Assembly: GCA_964502145.1 (NCBI GenBank)
Contig: CAZCVI010000007.1
Span: 62,001-126,000 of the forward strand
From: CAZCVI01 sp964502145
Lineage (GTDB): Bacteria > Acidobacteriota > Aminicenantia > UBA2199
Length of the DNA stretch: 64,000 bases
Direction of reading: 5' to 3'
Part shown: piece by piece, positions 21,501-30,700 of the stretch
Layout of the letters: the number at the start of each line of letters is the position of its first letter
Numbering within the stretch: the first letter of the stretch is position 1
Notes under the pieces: model-generated
Told to the model about the DNA's origin: nothing
Seen by the model: the letters and a program-made list of their open reading frames with translations, nothing else
Database searches by the model: none
Position numbers and translations under genes: made by a program

Positions 21501-22450
21501 ATAGTTTTGGGTCTTTTCACCTGCGCCCGAATATCCTTAAGGTCATTGAGATAATTGGCCACCAGGAATTGATACAGTAACAAAAGTCCTACCAAGACTG
21601 CTAAAAGAGGTAAACCAACTTCAAGAAATCGAATGAGCAATGAGGAGGTTTGAGGTTCCTCGCCTTCCAATGATGCTTTAAAAATACCGGCTGGTGCCTT
21701 ACAATCACCTAAGTCAGCTATCTCAACATTTTGCAAATGACTTTGCCATTCCTTAAAAGATAGAAAGGTTTTTTTCTCTTCTATAATATTTTTTATCAAT
21801 GCCATGTCTTGAGGAGGTGTTTCTTCGATCCCATTCTCTAAATAGCTAACCGTGGCCGATTTATTTACCTCGAAAGTACTTAAGAGCGCGTTGATATCAG
21901 CCGTGGTAGGTAGCTTATTTTTTATTGATTGTTCAATCGGCGGGAAAGATAGATGATATTTGATGGATAAGTTTTTGTCCTTATTCATAATTTCTTCGAT
22001 TTGACCAGACAAAAAGCTTAATGCTTTGCCCACGGAGTCTTCCTCTTGGGTGGGGACCGCATTATCATCATTTTTTATATTGATATTGAAATTTTCGTCC
22101 TTCTTCAAAATAGTCAATACCCGGATATGGCTTTTATTATCTTCCTTATATTTGACCTCAATAACGATAGACTTATCCAATTCATCAAGTCCAGAGATGG
22201 GTTGATCTTGCCCTGCCTTTTTTATGGTTATATCCCTGGTGGGACTGATGAGAAAACAACCGAGAACTTTATCGGCATTGTTAATATAAAAATATTGATT
22301 ATCACCACTTTTAAGATAATACATTTTGGGCTTTGAAGGTGGGGATACTTCCTTCTCAACTGGAGACTGCGAAAACATTGGGATCAGCATTATAGCCAAT
22401 ATCATCACGCCTGCCCAGAACCATTGCTTTTGTTTGCTTTTTGCCTTCAT
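18539..22450 (-). CDS. membrane protein with very long coiled coil
   Basis: 1303 aa from the ATG at 22450, which has AGGAGG nine bases upstream and gives a clean signal-anchor start (MKAKSKQKQWFWAGVMILAI). An ATG at 22513 with GGAGGAG overlaps the preceding gene by 14 bp and cannot be excluded. After the first membrane segment comes an outside domain of about 240 residues, then a second membrane helix near 272-297 (VGLPLLAVLVGLLLLYQFL). About 600 residues of nearly continuous coiled coil follow (roughly 430-1050, with heptad patterns like KKVESIQKVSGELKSNKDLL), then a globular C-terminal domain of about 250 residues. The layout resembles a chemoreceptor or tether: periplasmic sensor, two membrane helices, long cytoplasmic rod. 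No chemoreceptor signalling-tip motif was recognised. Second gene of the operon. Confidence 0.82.
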   Translation of the reverse strand: MKAKSKQKQWFWAGVMILAIMLIPMFSQSPVEKEVSPPSKPKMYYLKSGDNQYFYINNADKVLGCFLISPTRDITIKKAGQDQPISGLDELDKSIVIEVKYKEDNKSHIRVLTILKKDENFNINIKNDDNAVPTQEEDSVGKALSFLSGQIEEIMNKDKNLSIKYHLSFPPIEQSIKNKLPTTADINALLSTFEVNKSATVSYLENGIEETPPQDMALIKNIIEEKKTFLSFKEWQSHLQNVEIADLGDCKAPAGIFKASLEGEEPQTSSLLIRFLEVGLPLLAVLVGLLLLYQFLVANYLNDLKDIRAQVKRPKTIRQTITAIEEYLKYNACKKTKKSLVMKILAKIKKQAKNSGVDEKTPDEKELEIIAGALTKYIELESNVDSTTVEEIKKLVQEILISRKKIQHGEPNYILGFIDDDFQFIVNDYESRYEVIRRFNRSTKKSAAIEAEIKNKIDFQIDEFKKQINDQTVDIKDNFVTKTQELEEKIKTQVTEFVSISETQTQSFKNEISSQNKELDRKIEFIKQRTSNPASIADTVILINGWTDEIDQDTDQQYNEITIDDGKSTKSKEDWKRSKKAIVTSFQNDILAIAKNGDEFEEKAKKLRDRFDTFSTVYIELIENSLIKSNSPDYPDRVHSRLNFINEKIVTLQDDYREYSKINNELKALAETLKNNEGVLSSNIIKAQKVVDNLGKKLEGQNTKGDEFLKTFGTHLQSLGTERNNINRVASELKAQNLIVLENSKNINAYTGELSQQVANALNAVAELQKKVESIQKVSGELKSNKDLLKSEVTNVSNVILKLEEQRLTGVSLAQSINEKVETLEACTVRVTDVTSGLKIQSDNCNSVNDILIGNATNLAEGFEKLNGVVGLLKDAGIFETNVVEDLKKQVDALKFHINKVTNLIIDISGRNEAGRILSDDLQTKAVSLFDSVSSFNDIKRDLVLQNEKGEDILQSLSKDLIELRTHLEKASTVAIALDGHNAKGAKTAKGFEEFAQDLNTQMAEMQKVVKDIQHLQEEVVKVEKTAEDLADFNKSLVATATSNNPDLELCREVMNDELLLNLTSQNTGKVLKKLKGEPALSKEYRYCGINLYKDLTLLEKKLKDKWFWRLIKPIKDGLDFNIRAFYRWDGKTIYDTYLANGNASFELSSITEENIKTVINEMHWTQIWEHLIKANGFFNAYLEEELKPVTDVLGGAQQKIVTLMENYLGYQVEPHKPLQLISKRLIESGDVKEVSEHFVFYREILPEIKTSKRLLGAEAVHREDSENNLILFVDALGLKDNGKSIRKPQMVFYSSASMKHYR

Positions 22451-22499
22451 ATTAAAATTCCTCCTCATGTGATTTCTTGTTCTTCCAGATATATGTGGT

Positions 22500-25400
22500 T
22501 TAAATGTGCTCATTAAACTCCTCCGCGCTTACCTCGGGTAATTGGATACTTCTAACCGGCCATAATCCCCGGTGTTCCACCATCGCACCACCACTTTTGG
22601 GTTCAGGCACCACCTTGCAAAAGGTATCCCGATACCGATCCGACTGGATACGAAAATTATAGCCGATCTCATTGTCATCATCTTTGGTGTGGACTCTTAC
22701 CGTGAATACTTTGCGGCAATATTGGGTGCGGGACAAGTGATTGCAATTCATAAACGGGGTAAAAGCCAGGTCAGTTAGAATCCCCAGTTGGAAAAATGGT
22801 GAATTATTCAAATCAATCTCCACCGATTCCCCGGTGCTCAGGGGTATACATTTCCATTCCTTGGGTCTCAGTTGATAATTCACGGCGGGCACACCGGAGG
22901 TTTTTACACTGTCATAATTGATCTGTGGCCAGTAAAAAACTTTTTGCAGGGCACCCTCGATGACCGACCGTTTTAAATCCAAGGCTCTTTCCCCCGGCTC
23001 TTTTTTCCATATATCTACCGGTTCATGACCAAAAATGTTCTGGATGATAGCCGGGATAGCAGGCCAAAGAGAGGTTCTGCCAGAAAGGATAACGGTGATA
23101 TTTTTCGGATTGTTCTCTTCTTTAATAGAGTCCACAAAACGCTGAATCTTTTCCCTGAATAAACTTTTAAATCGAATGAGATAGGGAAGTGCCAGCCACT
23201 CGCTCTTTTTAAGATACAAAAATAGGAAATCATTCTCCGATTGCAGGTACGCATGAAAGGAGGCGCCTTTCTGACTGAATTCCAGCGGGATTCTTTTTTC
23301 TTTGACCAAACATAACCCGCCGATGGTGTTATTCTTTCCAATGCATATTTTTACCCACGAGTTATCGCCACTGCGGAATATCTCCTTTTTGAACTGCAAT
23401 ATATATTCAAATTTAAAGTTGAACATAACGGAAATCAAGTCACTTCGAAACTTTTCATCAACCAAACGGGCATCTCCAGCAATTCTATTGTAATAGACAA
23501 ATCCGCTCTGTTCTTCTGGCAAATTCTGAATAGAGTCTGTGTGAAGATCATTCTTTATCGGGGATGGAAAGATGGGTTCACCAAAGGACTGGTTTTTTGC
23601 TTCTGTCCTGAATACTTTCCCAACGTCTAGGTCATCACCAGGTTTGCTGCTAGGTTCCTGGGTGGGTTTGGCAAATTTGGGTTCATACTCTTCCAAAATA
23701 CTATGCACTTGCAGGGCGATGGCCTTGTCCAGAACCTCCCCGGCCAGGGCAATACCGTCTCGCTTTTTGACATTCACCGAGATGGGGTAGAATTTATCTT
23801 TTTCCCATTCCACCACGGCCAAGGTAATATCCATGGTGCCGCCGCCAATATCAAAAATAGCGATATCCTCTAGGCTGGGTTTATTTTCATCGCCTGCTCT
23901 TTTTTTCAAATAGTAATAGAGCACGGCATCAGATTCGCTCACCAGTTCAATGTTTTCCCTATGAACACCCTCGGTGGGACGGATGAATACCTCGGTCAAC
24001 AGGTCGGTGAGAAATTGTTTATGGGATTTGGTGTATACATTGGGGCAGGTGAAAACCAATTTTTTATAATCCACATTCTTGGTATCAATATAACCGTGTC
24101 TTAATTGTTTATAAGCGGATTTCAGCAGCGACTCCAACTTGATATTGCCACCGGTCACGGGATTATTATTCTGATCAAGGTATGAAAAATTCTTGGGTAG
24201 ACTTATTTCACCGCCACTTTCCAGGATCATTAATTTTACAGAGGTCAGGAGTAATTCTGGATTGATTGAGATTAATCTCTTTTCCGCGGGAAGATTGACA
24301 TATTCCTGGCTATCAATCACGGTATCTTTGTTCAAACTCAGAATGGAAGGTAACAAGCCACTTTCACTGGGTAACAGCGAACTGGAAGATTTCAGGTTCA
24401 GCAGATTGGTGACCTGTTCCGTTTCCTCGCCCTCGGTGAATTCGGAGTTGGCTGCGGCAATCGCAGAGGTTCCAAAATCCACCACCAAATAATTGGGGAT
24501 CACGTGATGGATTCCCTGGCAGGTGAACACCACATTCAATTGTTTTTTAATCACCGGATGGGTGGAGGGGCCTTCTGGGAAAAAATCAATGAACAGGGTG
24601 AATTGGACGTCAAAGGACACGTGATAGCTGGTCAGGTCTATTTTTCCGTTTCCGGGGTAAAGAAAGAAGATAATGAGTTCTTCAGCCTCTTCATTATCGG
24701 CAATTCTGCCCGTTTTTTCGGCTGACATGATGGAAATGATCTGATCCTCGTATTTATCCTCGTATTGTAAGCTGCCATTCTTGATGGCTCTCATATTGTC
24801 CACACGCCATTGGTAGTAACCCGTATGGGTCCGGCAGCCATTTTTTAATCGCAAGGCAAATAGTTCGGTGGGTTCATATTCCTTGAAAAGCTTCGGGTCA
24901 GGCAGGGTGACGCGGGTGCTCCAGTTTAAACTATTAATGGAATTTTCATGGATCACCACCTGGTTCTGGTCATTCACCTGAAGACGCCCGTCTTTTTCGG
25001 GAAGGGCGGGGTATCCCTGGTCCAGAATTTCAATCAGGGCTTCTGTTCTTTCCTTGGAACGCTTTACCACGAGGTTTGCGGAACCTTTTTCGATTTTTTC
25101 GTCATTAAAATAAAACTGGATTTGAAAATTGCGGGGTTCCAGCGGGTTATCTTGGAAATCGGTAAATTGCAGGTAACAGTAAATCACCAGACTCTCATTC
25201 GCCTTAAGAGACAGCTTATAGCTCTTGGCCAAACTTACCATGGTCTGGTTGGAAGATTTGTTCTTATCCAGATAAAAAAAGAGTCCTGAATCCATTAAAC
25301 TGCCATTTTCATAGGCTTTGCCAGAAATCTCGCCCACCAGGGTTTGGGAAAAGCTCTTAAAACTTTTGTTCTCCATGGTGATTTTAAACAGTTTTCTCAA

Positions 25401-27629
25401 GGTCAGCTTGGCGGAATATGGAATACTGTACTGTTCCGCATCAGGATCAAAGTCCAATACCGTTTGGTTCTCCTCGAACACCGGTTCAATAGTAACCTCA
25501 TGTTTCAGATTCTGTGGCATCAGGAGGAGTTGAAACCGCAGGGGGGGCCAGATTTTTTCTTTCTTCATGGGCACGGTTTTTCTATTTTTCTTAAATACTG
25601 CAGAAATGGTCACCAGGGTGACGGTAAAGGCAATGGTTTTGTCTTCGATGTGCGGGGTGGATAGGTCCTCGATTTTTTGGGGATGTAATACCAGACGAAG
25701 CTTATCACTGGCACAGGTTTCAGGGATATAAACTTTCAGGGTATCAGCTTCCTGGGTCATGGCGTATTCGATTTCACCCTGAAAATTGGTGATGGAAAAT
25801 AATTCAGCCAGATTGTATTCCAAAATATCCTCTTCTTTAAGATCGTGCTGGATCTTAAAGGTCATGGATAGGTCAAAGGGGCTCTTCGCTTGGTGCGGGG
25901 AGAGAAACGTCCGCAGATTATTGATATCAAAGAGTGCCACCGTTTGACTTTCCTTTTGGGTATCTGAGAAATGGCAGGAGATGGTATTTTCATTGTCTTT
26001 TTCCATGGTCACATCTATTTGGGGATGGCGTCTATATTTTAAATAGTACAGAACCAATCCAATGGCTACAAGAAGAGCACTGAATAGTATGATTAAGAAA
26101 TTTCTTATCCATATTTTTCCCTTATCTTCCATGAATTTACGTACCTTTTTTACTGTCGTGGCATCAAGATCAGAGATATTTCTTCTCGCTTGTTTTTCAA
26201 CATCATGGATAAACTGGGTTACCTCTTGGCAGAAGGATTTATCTTCCAGAAGGTCGCCCAGAGTTTTATCTGTGATATCTACTTCCGATTTTTCCGCGTA
26301 ATAGTCGATTTTTTTTTGGTTGGAATAATGACGGTATTTATATGGATAGGGAAGTGTAGAGGAGATTGTATCCAAATCTACCACACCCCGGTAATAAATA
26401 GTACTCTTAAAAGTGCCATTGTTTTCAGTAGGGTCAGAGATTTGAATCCATGATTCCTGCTGATTTTTCAAATCAGTGATATAGACGTCATCCGTTGATA
26501 CGCCTTTTTTTTGCCGTGGTTTCCAATCAGAATCTCCGTCCACCGAAGGATTAAACGTCCACTGTACATCTGCATTTGGATAAGTGCTGGACCAGTGAAG
26601 ACCACTTTTACCGCGCCAGGAATATTTTATCCGCTCCTGGTCCATTTTTTCAGCTACCCTTGTTAAAGCACATTGAGAAGATGTAGATTCCAGAAAAGAA
26701 GTATCTAATTGGGTGGGGATGATTTTATAATATTTAAGATAGGCATTTGTGGTGTTAGGAGGGGGTAGACTATCCCACTGCTGGACTCTATCTGTTTTTG
26801 CGTTATATAAATAATATCCGTTATCCAGAGGGAGCTTCTTAAAATTTCTCTCAAAATTTTTTTGCCAACCAATATACTGTTTTCTTTCCTTCTGGTCGTC
26901 GAAATTATCGACGTCATCCTCGCTTATATCTTGATCACCTATAGAGACGAGAATGATCTTATCGATTATTTTTTCAGACCTGGGCCATTTATTTTCTTGG
27001 AATTGGCTGCATAGATAAGGGAAAACCGTACTTTCAGCCGTTCTTAGTGGAGAGAACGCGGGTCCAATAAACGGTTTTTGTTGGAGAAACTGCCTGATAT
27101 TATTCTCTACATCAGAAAGATTTTGGAAACTTGCTAACTCAGCAGACGTGTGAAAGTATTTTCCACCACTGAATTTTCGATTTTCCGAAAAGGGAAAATA
27201 AAAAAACACCAGGGAGACTATATCGGTATTCGCCCTAAAAGTAATTTTTTCTTTTGCATCGGATGGTGGTAGAGAATTGGTATTAAGAGCAGCTCTAATG
27301 ATTCTCACATATCCTTCGATTTGTTCTTCATAGGAACTACCCCAAAGTCCTCGAAAAGATTTTGTTGCATCCACCAGAAGGATATAGTGGGTGATCGATT
27401 CCGTCTCTTGCGCGTGCAGGCAGGGGGGAGCACTTATACTCCAAGCCACCATAAAAATTAAGGCTATTTGCATGACTATCCGTTTCAGGGTAAGTCGTGT
27501 CCCCCTGCTTTTTTCGTTTTTTACAAGTGTCCTGGAAAAAATATCACTGCAACTCTCGGCCAGCCCGCGCCTGCGCCATCGGGTCACAGACGATGCAGTC
27601 TTAACATATCCATTTTTGTCTATTACCAT
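22500..27629 (-). CDS. VWA-like / membrane / Hsp70-like ATPase fusion protein
   Basis: 1709 aa; first gene of the long operon. Start ATG at 27629 follows AGGAGG at 7 bases. A basic cytoplasmic tail precedes a hydrophobic segment near residues 52-66, then a VWA-like domain starting YILLVDATKSF (a DxTxS variant of the MIDAS motif). A second membrane helix lies near 506-530, followed by a beta-rich middle region (about 540-1030). The C-terminal half has the actin/Hsp70 ATPase signatures: phosphate-1 loop VVDFGTSAIAAANSEF near 1045, phosphate-2 loop IFDIGGGTMDIT near 1253, and an adenosine-type motif VILSGRTSLWPAIP near 1510. No substrate-binding domain of DnaK type is visible. So a periplasmic VWA-like module is joined through the membrane to a cytoplasmic Hsp70-like ATPase. 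Transcription is predicted from the GGACTATTTTTAT repeat promoter just upstream. Confidence 0.87.
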   Translation of the reverse strand: MVIDKNGYVKTASSVTRWRRRGLAESCSDIFSRTLVKNEKSRGTRLTLKRIVMQIALIFMVAWSISAPPCLHAQETESITHYILLVDATKSFRGLWGSSYEEQIEGYVRIIRAALNTNSLPPSDAKEKITFRANTDIVSLVFFYFPFSENRKFSGGKYFHTSAELASFQNLSDVENNIRQFLQQKPFIGPAFSPLRTAESTVFPYLCSQFQENKWPRSEKIIDKIILVSIGDQDISEDDVDNFDDQKERKQYIGWQKNFERNFKKLPLDNGYYLYNAKTDRVQQWDSLPPPNTTNAYLKYYKIIPTQLDTSFLESTSSQCALTRVAEKMDQERIKYSWRGKSGLHWSSTYPNADVQWTFNPSVDGDSDWKPRQKKGVSTDDVYITDLKNQQESWIQISDPTENNGTFKSTIYYRGVVDLDTISSTLPYPYKYRHYSNQKKIDYYAEKSEVDITDKTLGDLLEDKSFCQEVTQFIHDVEKQARRNISDLDATTVKKVRKFMEDKGKIWIRNFLIILFSALLVAIGLVLYYLKYRRHPQIDVTMEKDNENTISCHFSDTQKESQTVALFDINNLRTFLSPHQAKSPFDLSMTFKIQHDLKEEDILEYNLAELFSITNFQGEIEYAMTQEADTLKVYIPETCASDKLRLVLHPQKIEDLSTPHIEDKTIAFTVTLVTISAVFKKNRKTVPMKKEKIWPPLRFQLLLMPQNLKHEVTIEPVFEENQTVLDFDPDAEQYSIPYSAKLTLRKLFKITMENKSFKSFSQTLVGEISGKAYENGSLMDSGLFFYLDKNKSSNQTMVSLAKSYKLSLKANESLVIYCYLQFTDFQDNPLEPRNFQIQFYFNDEKIEKGSANLVVKRSKERTEALIEILDQGYPALPEKDGRLQVNDQNQVVIHENSINSLNWSTRVTLPDPKLFKEYEPTELFALRLKNGCRTHTGYYQWRVDNMRAIKNGSLQYEDKYEDQIISIMSAEKTGRIADNEEAEELIIFFLYPGNGKIDLTSYHVSFDVQFTLFIDFFPEGPSTHPVIKKQLNVVFTCQGIHHVIPNYLVVDFGTSAIAAANSEFTEGEETEQVTNLLNLKSSSSLLPSESGLLPSILSLNKDTVIDSQEYVNLPAEKRLISINPELLLTSVKLMILESGGEISLPKNFSYLDQNNNPVTGGNIKLESLLKSAYKQLRHGYIDTKNVDYKKLVFTCPNVYTKSHKQFLTDLLTEVFIRPTEGVHRENIELVSESDAVLYYYLKKRAGDENKPSLEDIAIFDIGGGTMDITLAVVEWEKDKFYPISVNVKKRDGIALAGEVLDKAIALQVHSILEEYEPKFAKPTQEPSSKPGDDLDVGKVFRTEAKNQSFGEPIFPSPIKNDLHTDSIQNLPEEQSGFVYYNRIAGDARLVDEKFRSDLISVMFNFKFEYILQFKKEIFRSGDNSWVKICIGKNNTIGGLCLVKEKRIPLEFSQKGASFHAYLQSENDFLFLYLKKSEWLALPYLIRFKSLFREKIQRFVDSIKEENNPKNITVILSGRTSLWPAIPAIIQNIFGHEPVDIWKKEPGERALDLKRSVIEGALQKVFYWPQINYDSVKTSGVPAVNYQLRPKEWKCIPLSTGESVEIDLNNSPFFQLGILTDLAFTPFMNCNHLSRTQYCRKVFTVRVHTKDDDNEIGYNFRIQSDRYRDTFCKVVPEPKSGGAMVEHRGLWPVRSIQLPEVSAEEFNEHI

Positions 27630-27661
27630 GTTATTGCCTCCTAAATACTGTATCAGGCCCC

Positions 27662-27725
27662 ATTTTATCTGGAGTTGTTAAGGACGGCTATAAAAATAGT
27701 CCACTATTTGATAAAAATAGTCTCC
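27662..27725 (-). promoter_or_regulatory. family-1 promoter (21-bp direct repeat plus -10) of the 27-kb operon
   Basis: On the minus strand GACTATTTTTAT occurs twice with a 21-bp period (first G at 27722, second at 27701). The second copy reads GTGGACTATTTTTATAGC, and 37 bp from its first G lies TAAAAT (27667-27662) as the -10. There is no good -35 hexamer; the repeat occupies that place, as at activator-dependent promoters. The -10 ends 33 bp before the ATG at 27629. The same arrangement recurs at 42098-42161 and 58573-58636. Confidence 0.7.
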
Positions 27726-27790
27726 GAGCTGGAAATGATGATTATAAAAGGATTAAAAAAAATTGTAGAAAAGGCAGGACCGATATTTTT

Positions 27791-30700
27791 TTACTCCCCA
27801 TACATCACGAAGGGGCCCCAAAAATAGGGGGACGCATAGATTTCATTTTTTATCATGGTCAACTTGGCCTGCCTTAACGCCTCTTCAGGGTTCATCTTGT
27901 TGGCCAATATATGGGTATAGAAGGTAATCATCAACTCTTTGGTGGCCAAATCGCTGACATTCCAGAGACTGGCCACCACTGCTGGCGTCCCGGCAATCAT
28001 CATGGCATTGGTCAGACCCGTGACCCCTTCCGCCTGTCCCATTTTCCCTAAGGCCGATTGACAGGCCGAAAGCACCACCAGCTTGGCCTTCAAATCACAA
28101 TTCATAAAATCATTGAGAGTCAAAAAACCATCTTCCTCGGCCCCGGGTATCTGGGATAACACCAAACCCTGAAAATGCGCCCCCAAAATGCCGTGACAAG
28201 CCATATGAATGTAGGCAAATTCCTTCATGCCAGGCCCTTTGAATTGTTCCTCGGTGGCCTCCGCCCTTAAATAAACCTCGGCCTCTTGCTGATATTTCTT
28301 AAAAACCCCGGCGATGGTTTCTATCTCATCGCTGCTGGCTTCCAAACGATTTAAATCTCCCCCTTCCCGTTGATATTTTAATAGATGAATGTCCTTGAGG
28401 AAATTCCCGACTTCGGGTGGAATAGCGCCTTGCTCCGGTGTTCCTTTTATAAAATTTTCGTAATCATAAACAGGATCCCCAAAGCCAATAAAATCATTGT
28501 TTCCGACATCCTTTGACAAATATTGACGTACCATTGCTAACACCGAGGCACTCTGGATATATTTTATCCGGTATAATTCCAGCAGGTAGCGCGGCGTTTG
28601 GTTCGCATCAGTTGAAATCACCAACGATTCAAAAGGGATTTTGACCAACACACCGTCCGGGGCAATCCAAATATCACGGGTTTTCTTCAAGACATTTTCC
28701 AAGGGTTTGATCAGAGTTTTGTAAAGGCTCTTGCCATAGGTAATTATTTTTTCCTCATCCCGCTGACGCACCGATTTTAGATAACCATTGACCATTTTCT
28801 CCAGGTCCGCAGGGTGAACATCCAGAGTAACCCCATGGAAATCTCCGGTGGATACCACAAATACATAAACCGCATCCTTGGGAATCAGATAACGCAAGAG
28901 TATTTCGCCTTCATGGAGAATCGTACCCTGGAGCTCTGGGATAGAAACGGGTTTGGGGTATCTTACCGAGGCATAGAGCGGATTGGTTAATCTGATTTTT
29001 ATCAACAGATCGTTGTATTCCGCTTCAGTTTGTTGATAACCTTTGGTGATTTCCTCCCTTTCATTTCCTTTTTTCTCTGCCACCATCTTTTTGGTGAGTA
29101 ACGACAGTCTGCCCTCCAGCTCATCTTTTTGTTGCAACAGGTCTGCAGGTATATCTTTTTCCGGTTTGACCAGACCCTCTCCCAATTGGTCCAAAAAGAG
29201 CCGTGCCTTGATTTGCTCCGTATATAGGAAAGCCTGCCGTGCGTATCCCAGTTGAATGATGATGTCCACGATGATCAAGACTTGCCGGTATAACTCTTCC
29301 ATATAGGAATTTTTTAACTGGGAAAAAACAACCTGGGTTCTCATCTTTTCCAGGTGGGAAAACCCTTCTTCCATAAGAGTTAAAGCTGGATTGATCTGTT
29401 CTAGCATAAGAAGTGCTGAGGCTTTTTTAAATTTTGCCATAACCATGGCTTGCAGGTCCCCCAGTTCTTGGTACCATTGCAGTGCCTGATCATAAAGAGT
29501 CAAGGTATAACTCCACTGTTTTTGATTTAAATGGATATCAGCCAAGATTTCGTATACCCGGGAGTATGCCTGGGAGTAGCCCAGTTTTTTAAAAATGGCA
29601 AATCCCTTGGTGGCCATCTCCCCTGCTTGGGCATAATCTTGAGTGGCCAGATATATCAGTGCTTTCCCCAGATCAATCCAGCCTTCAGCCCAGGGAGAGC
29701 TTACTTTTGACAATAAGGCATCCGCATTATCATACATCTCCAGGGCACGGGTATTATCCTTGAGTGTAAAAAAAATTTTGGCTTTTGAAATGTAGGCTGA
29801 CAATTCTGAGAGGAATAGATTTCCTTCTTTTTGGGATATTTCCAGGGATTCCTGGTACATGTCCAGCGCTTTTTCCGTTGCTCCGCAAAGGGAAAAAATA
29901 TGCCCCTTGCTTAACACCACATCGCTTAAGCCAAGGGAAAAGCTGGCTTTATCAAAAAAAGCCATAGCTTTATCCAGCAGGTTAAATGCCTGGAACATAT
30001 CGCCCCGATACATATAAATATTCCCCATCCCATGATAAACACCACCTATAGGAACAAAATCTTTCTGCTCATCCAAAAAAAGCAGCGCTTTCACATACAT
30101 CTCCATGGCACTGGATAATTCTCCGCAAAAGAAATAGTATCTCCCCCGCCGACTATACCCATTCCCCAGCCCCAATCGGTCTCCCACCCGTTCATAGAAG
30201 GATAGCGCCTTGTTTTCCAGCGCCAGAACACGTTCCATAGCGCCTATATTCAGAAAAGTATCCCCGATCATTTTGTCCACATTGGCAATACCCAGAGCAT
30301 TACCTGTAGACTCATAATAATCCAGCAGGGGTTCCATTAATTCCAGGCCTTTTTCTACTTCATTATTGGCCAGATAAACTCCGGCGGAGAGCACGTCCAC
30401 CTCGGCGATTAAGATTTTATTAGCGATTTTTTGGTAGCAGGATCGCGCCTTTTGATACGTTTCCAATGCAAGGGTATAGTCTTGGATTCCATGATATAAG
30501 ACCCCCCATTGCTGATAGAGGTTACCCAGTCTTTCCGGGTCGCCATGTTGTTCAAAAAAAGGCAAGGCATTCTGATAGATGGTCTGGGTTTTTTGAAAAT
30601 CGTGAAGTGTAAGATATATTTTTCCTTCTCTTAAATAAACTCGGCACTGGCCATCTCTGTTTGCGGATTCTCGGAAGCAGCCCATGGATTTTTCCAGCCC

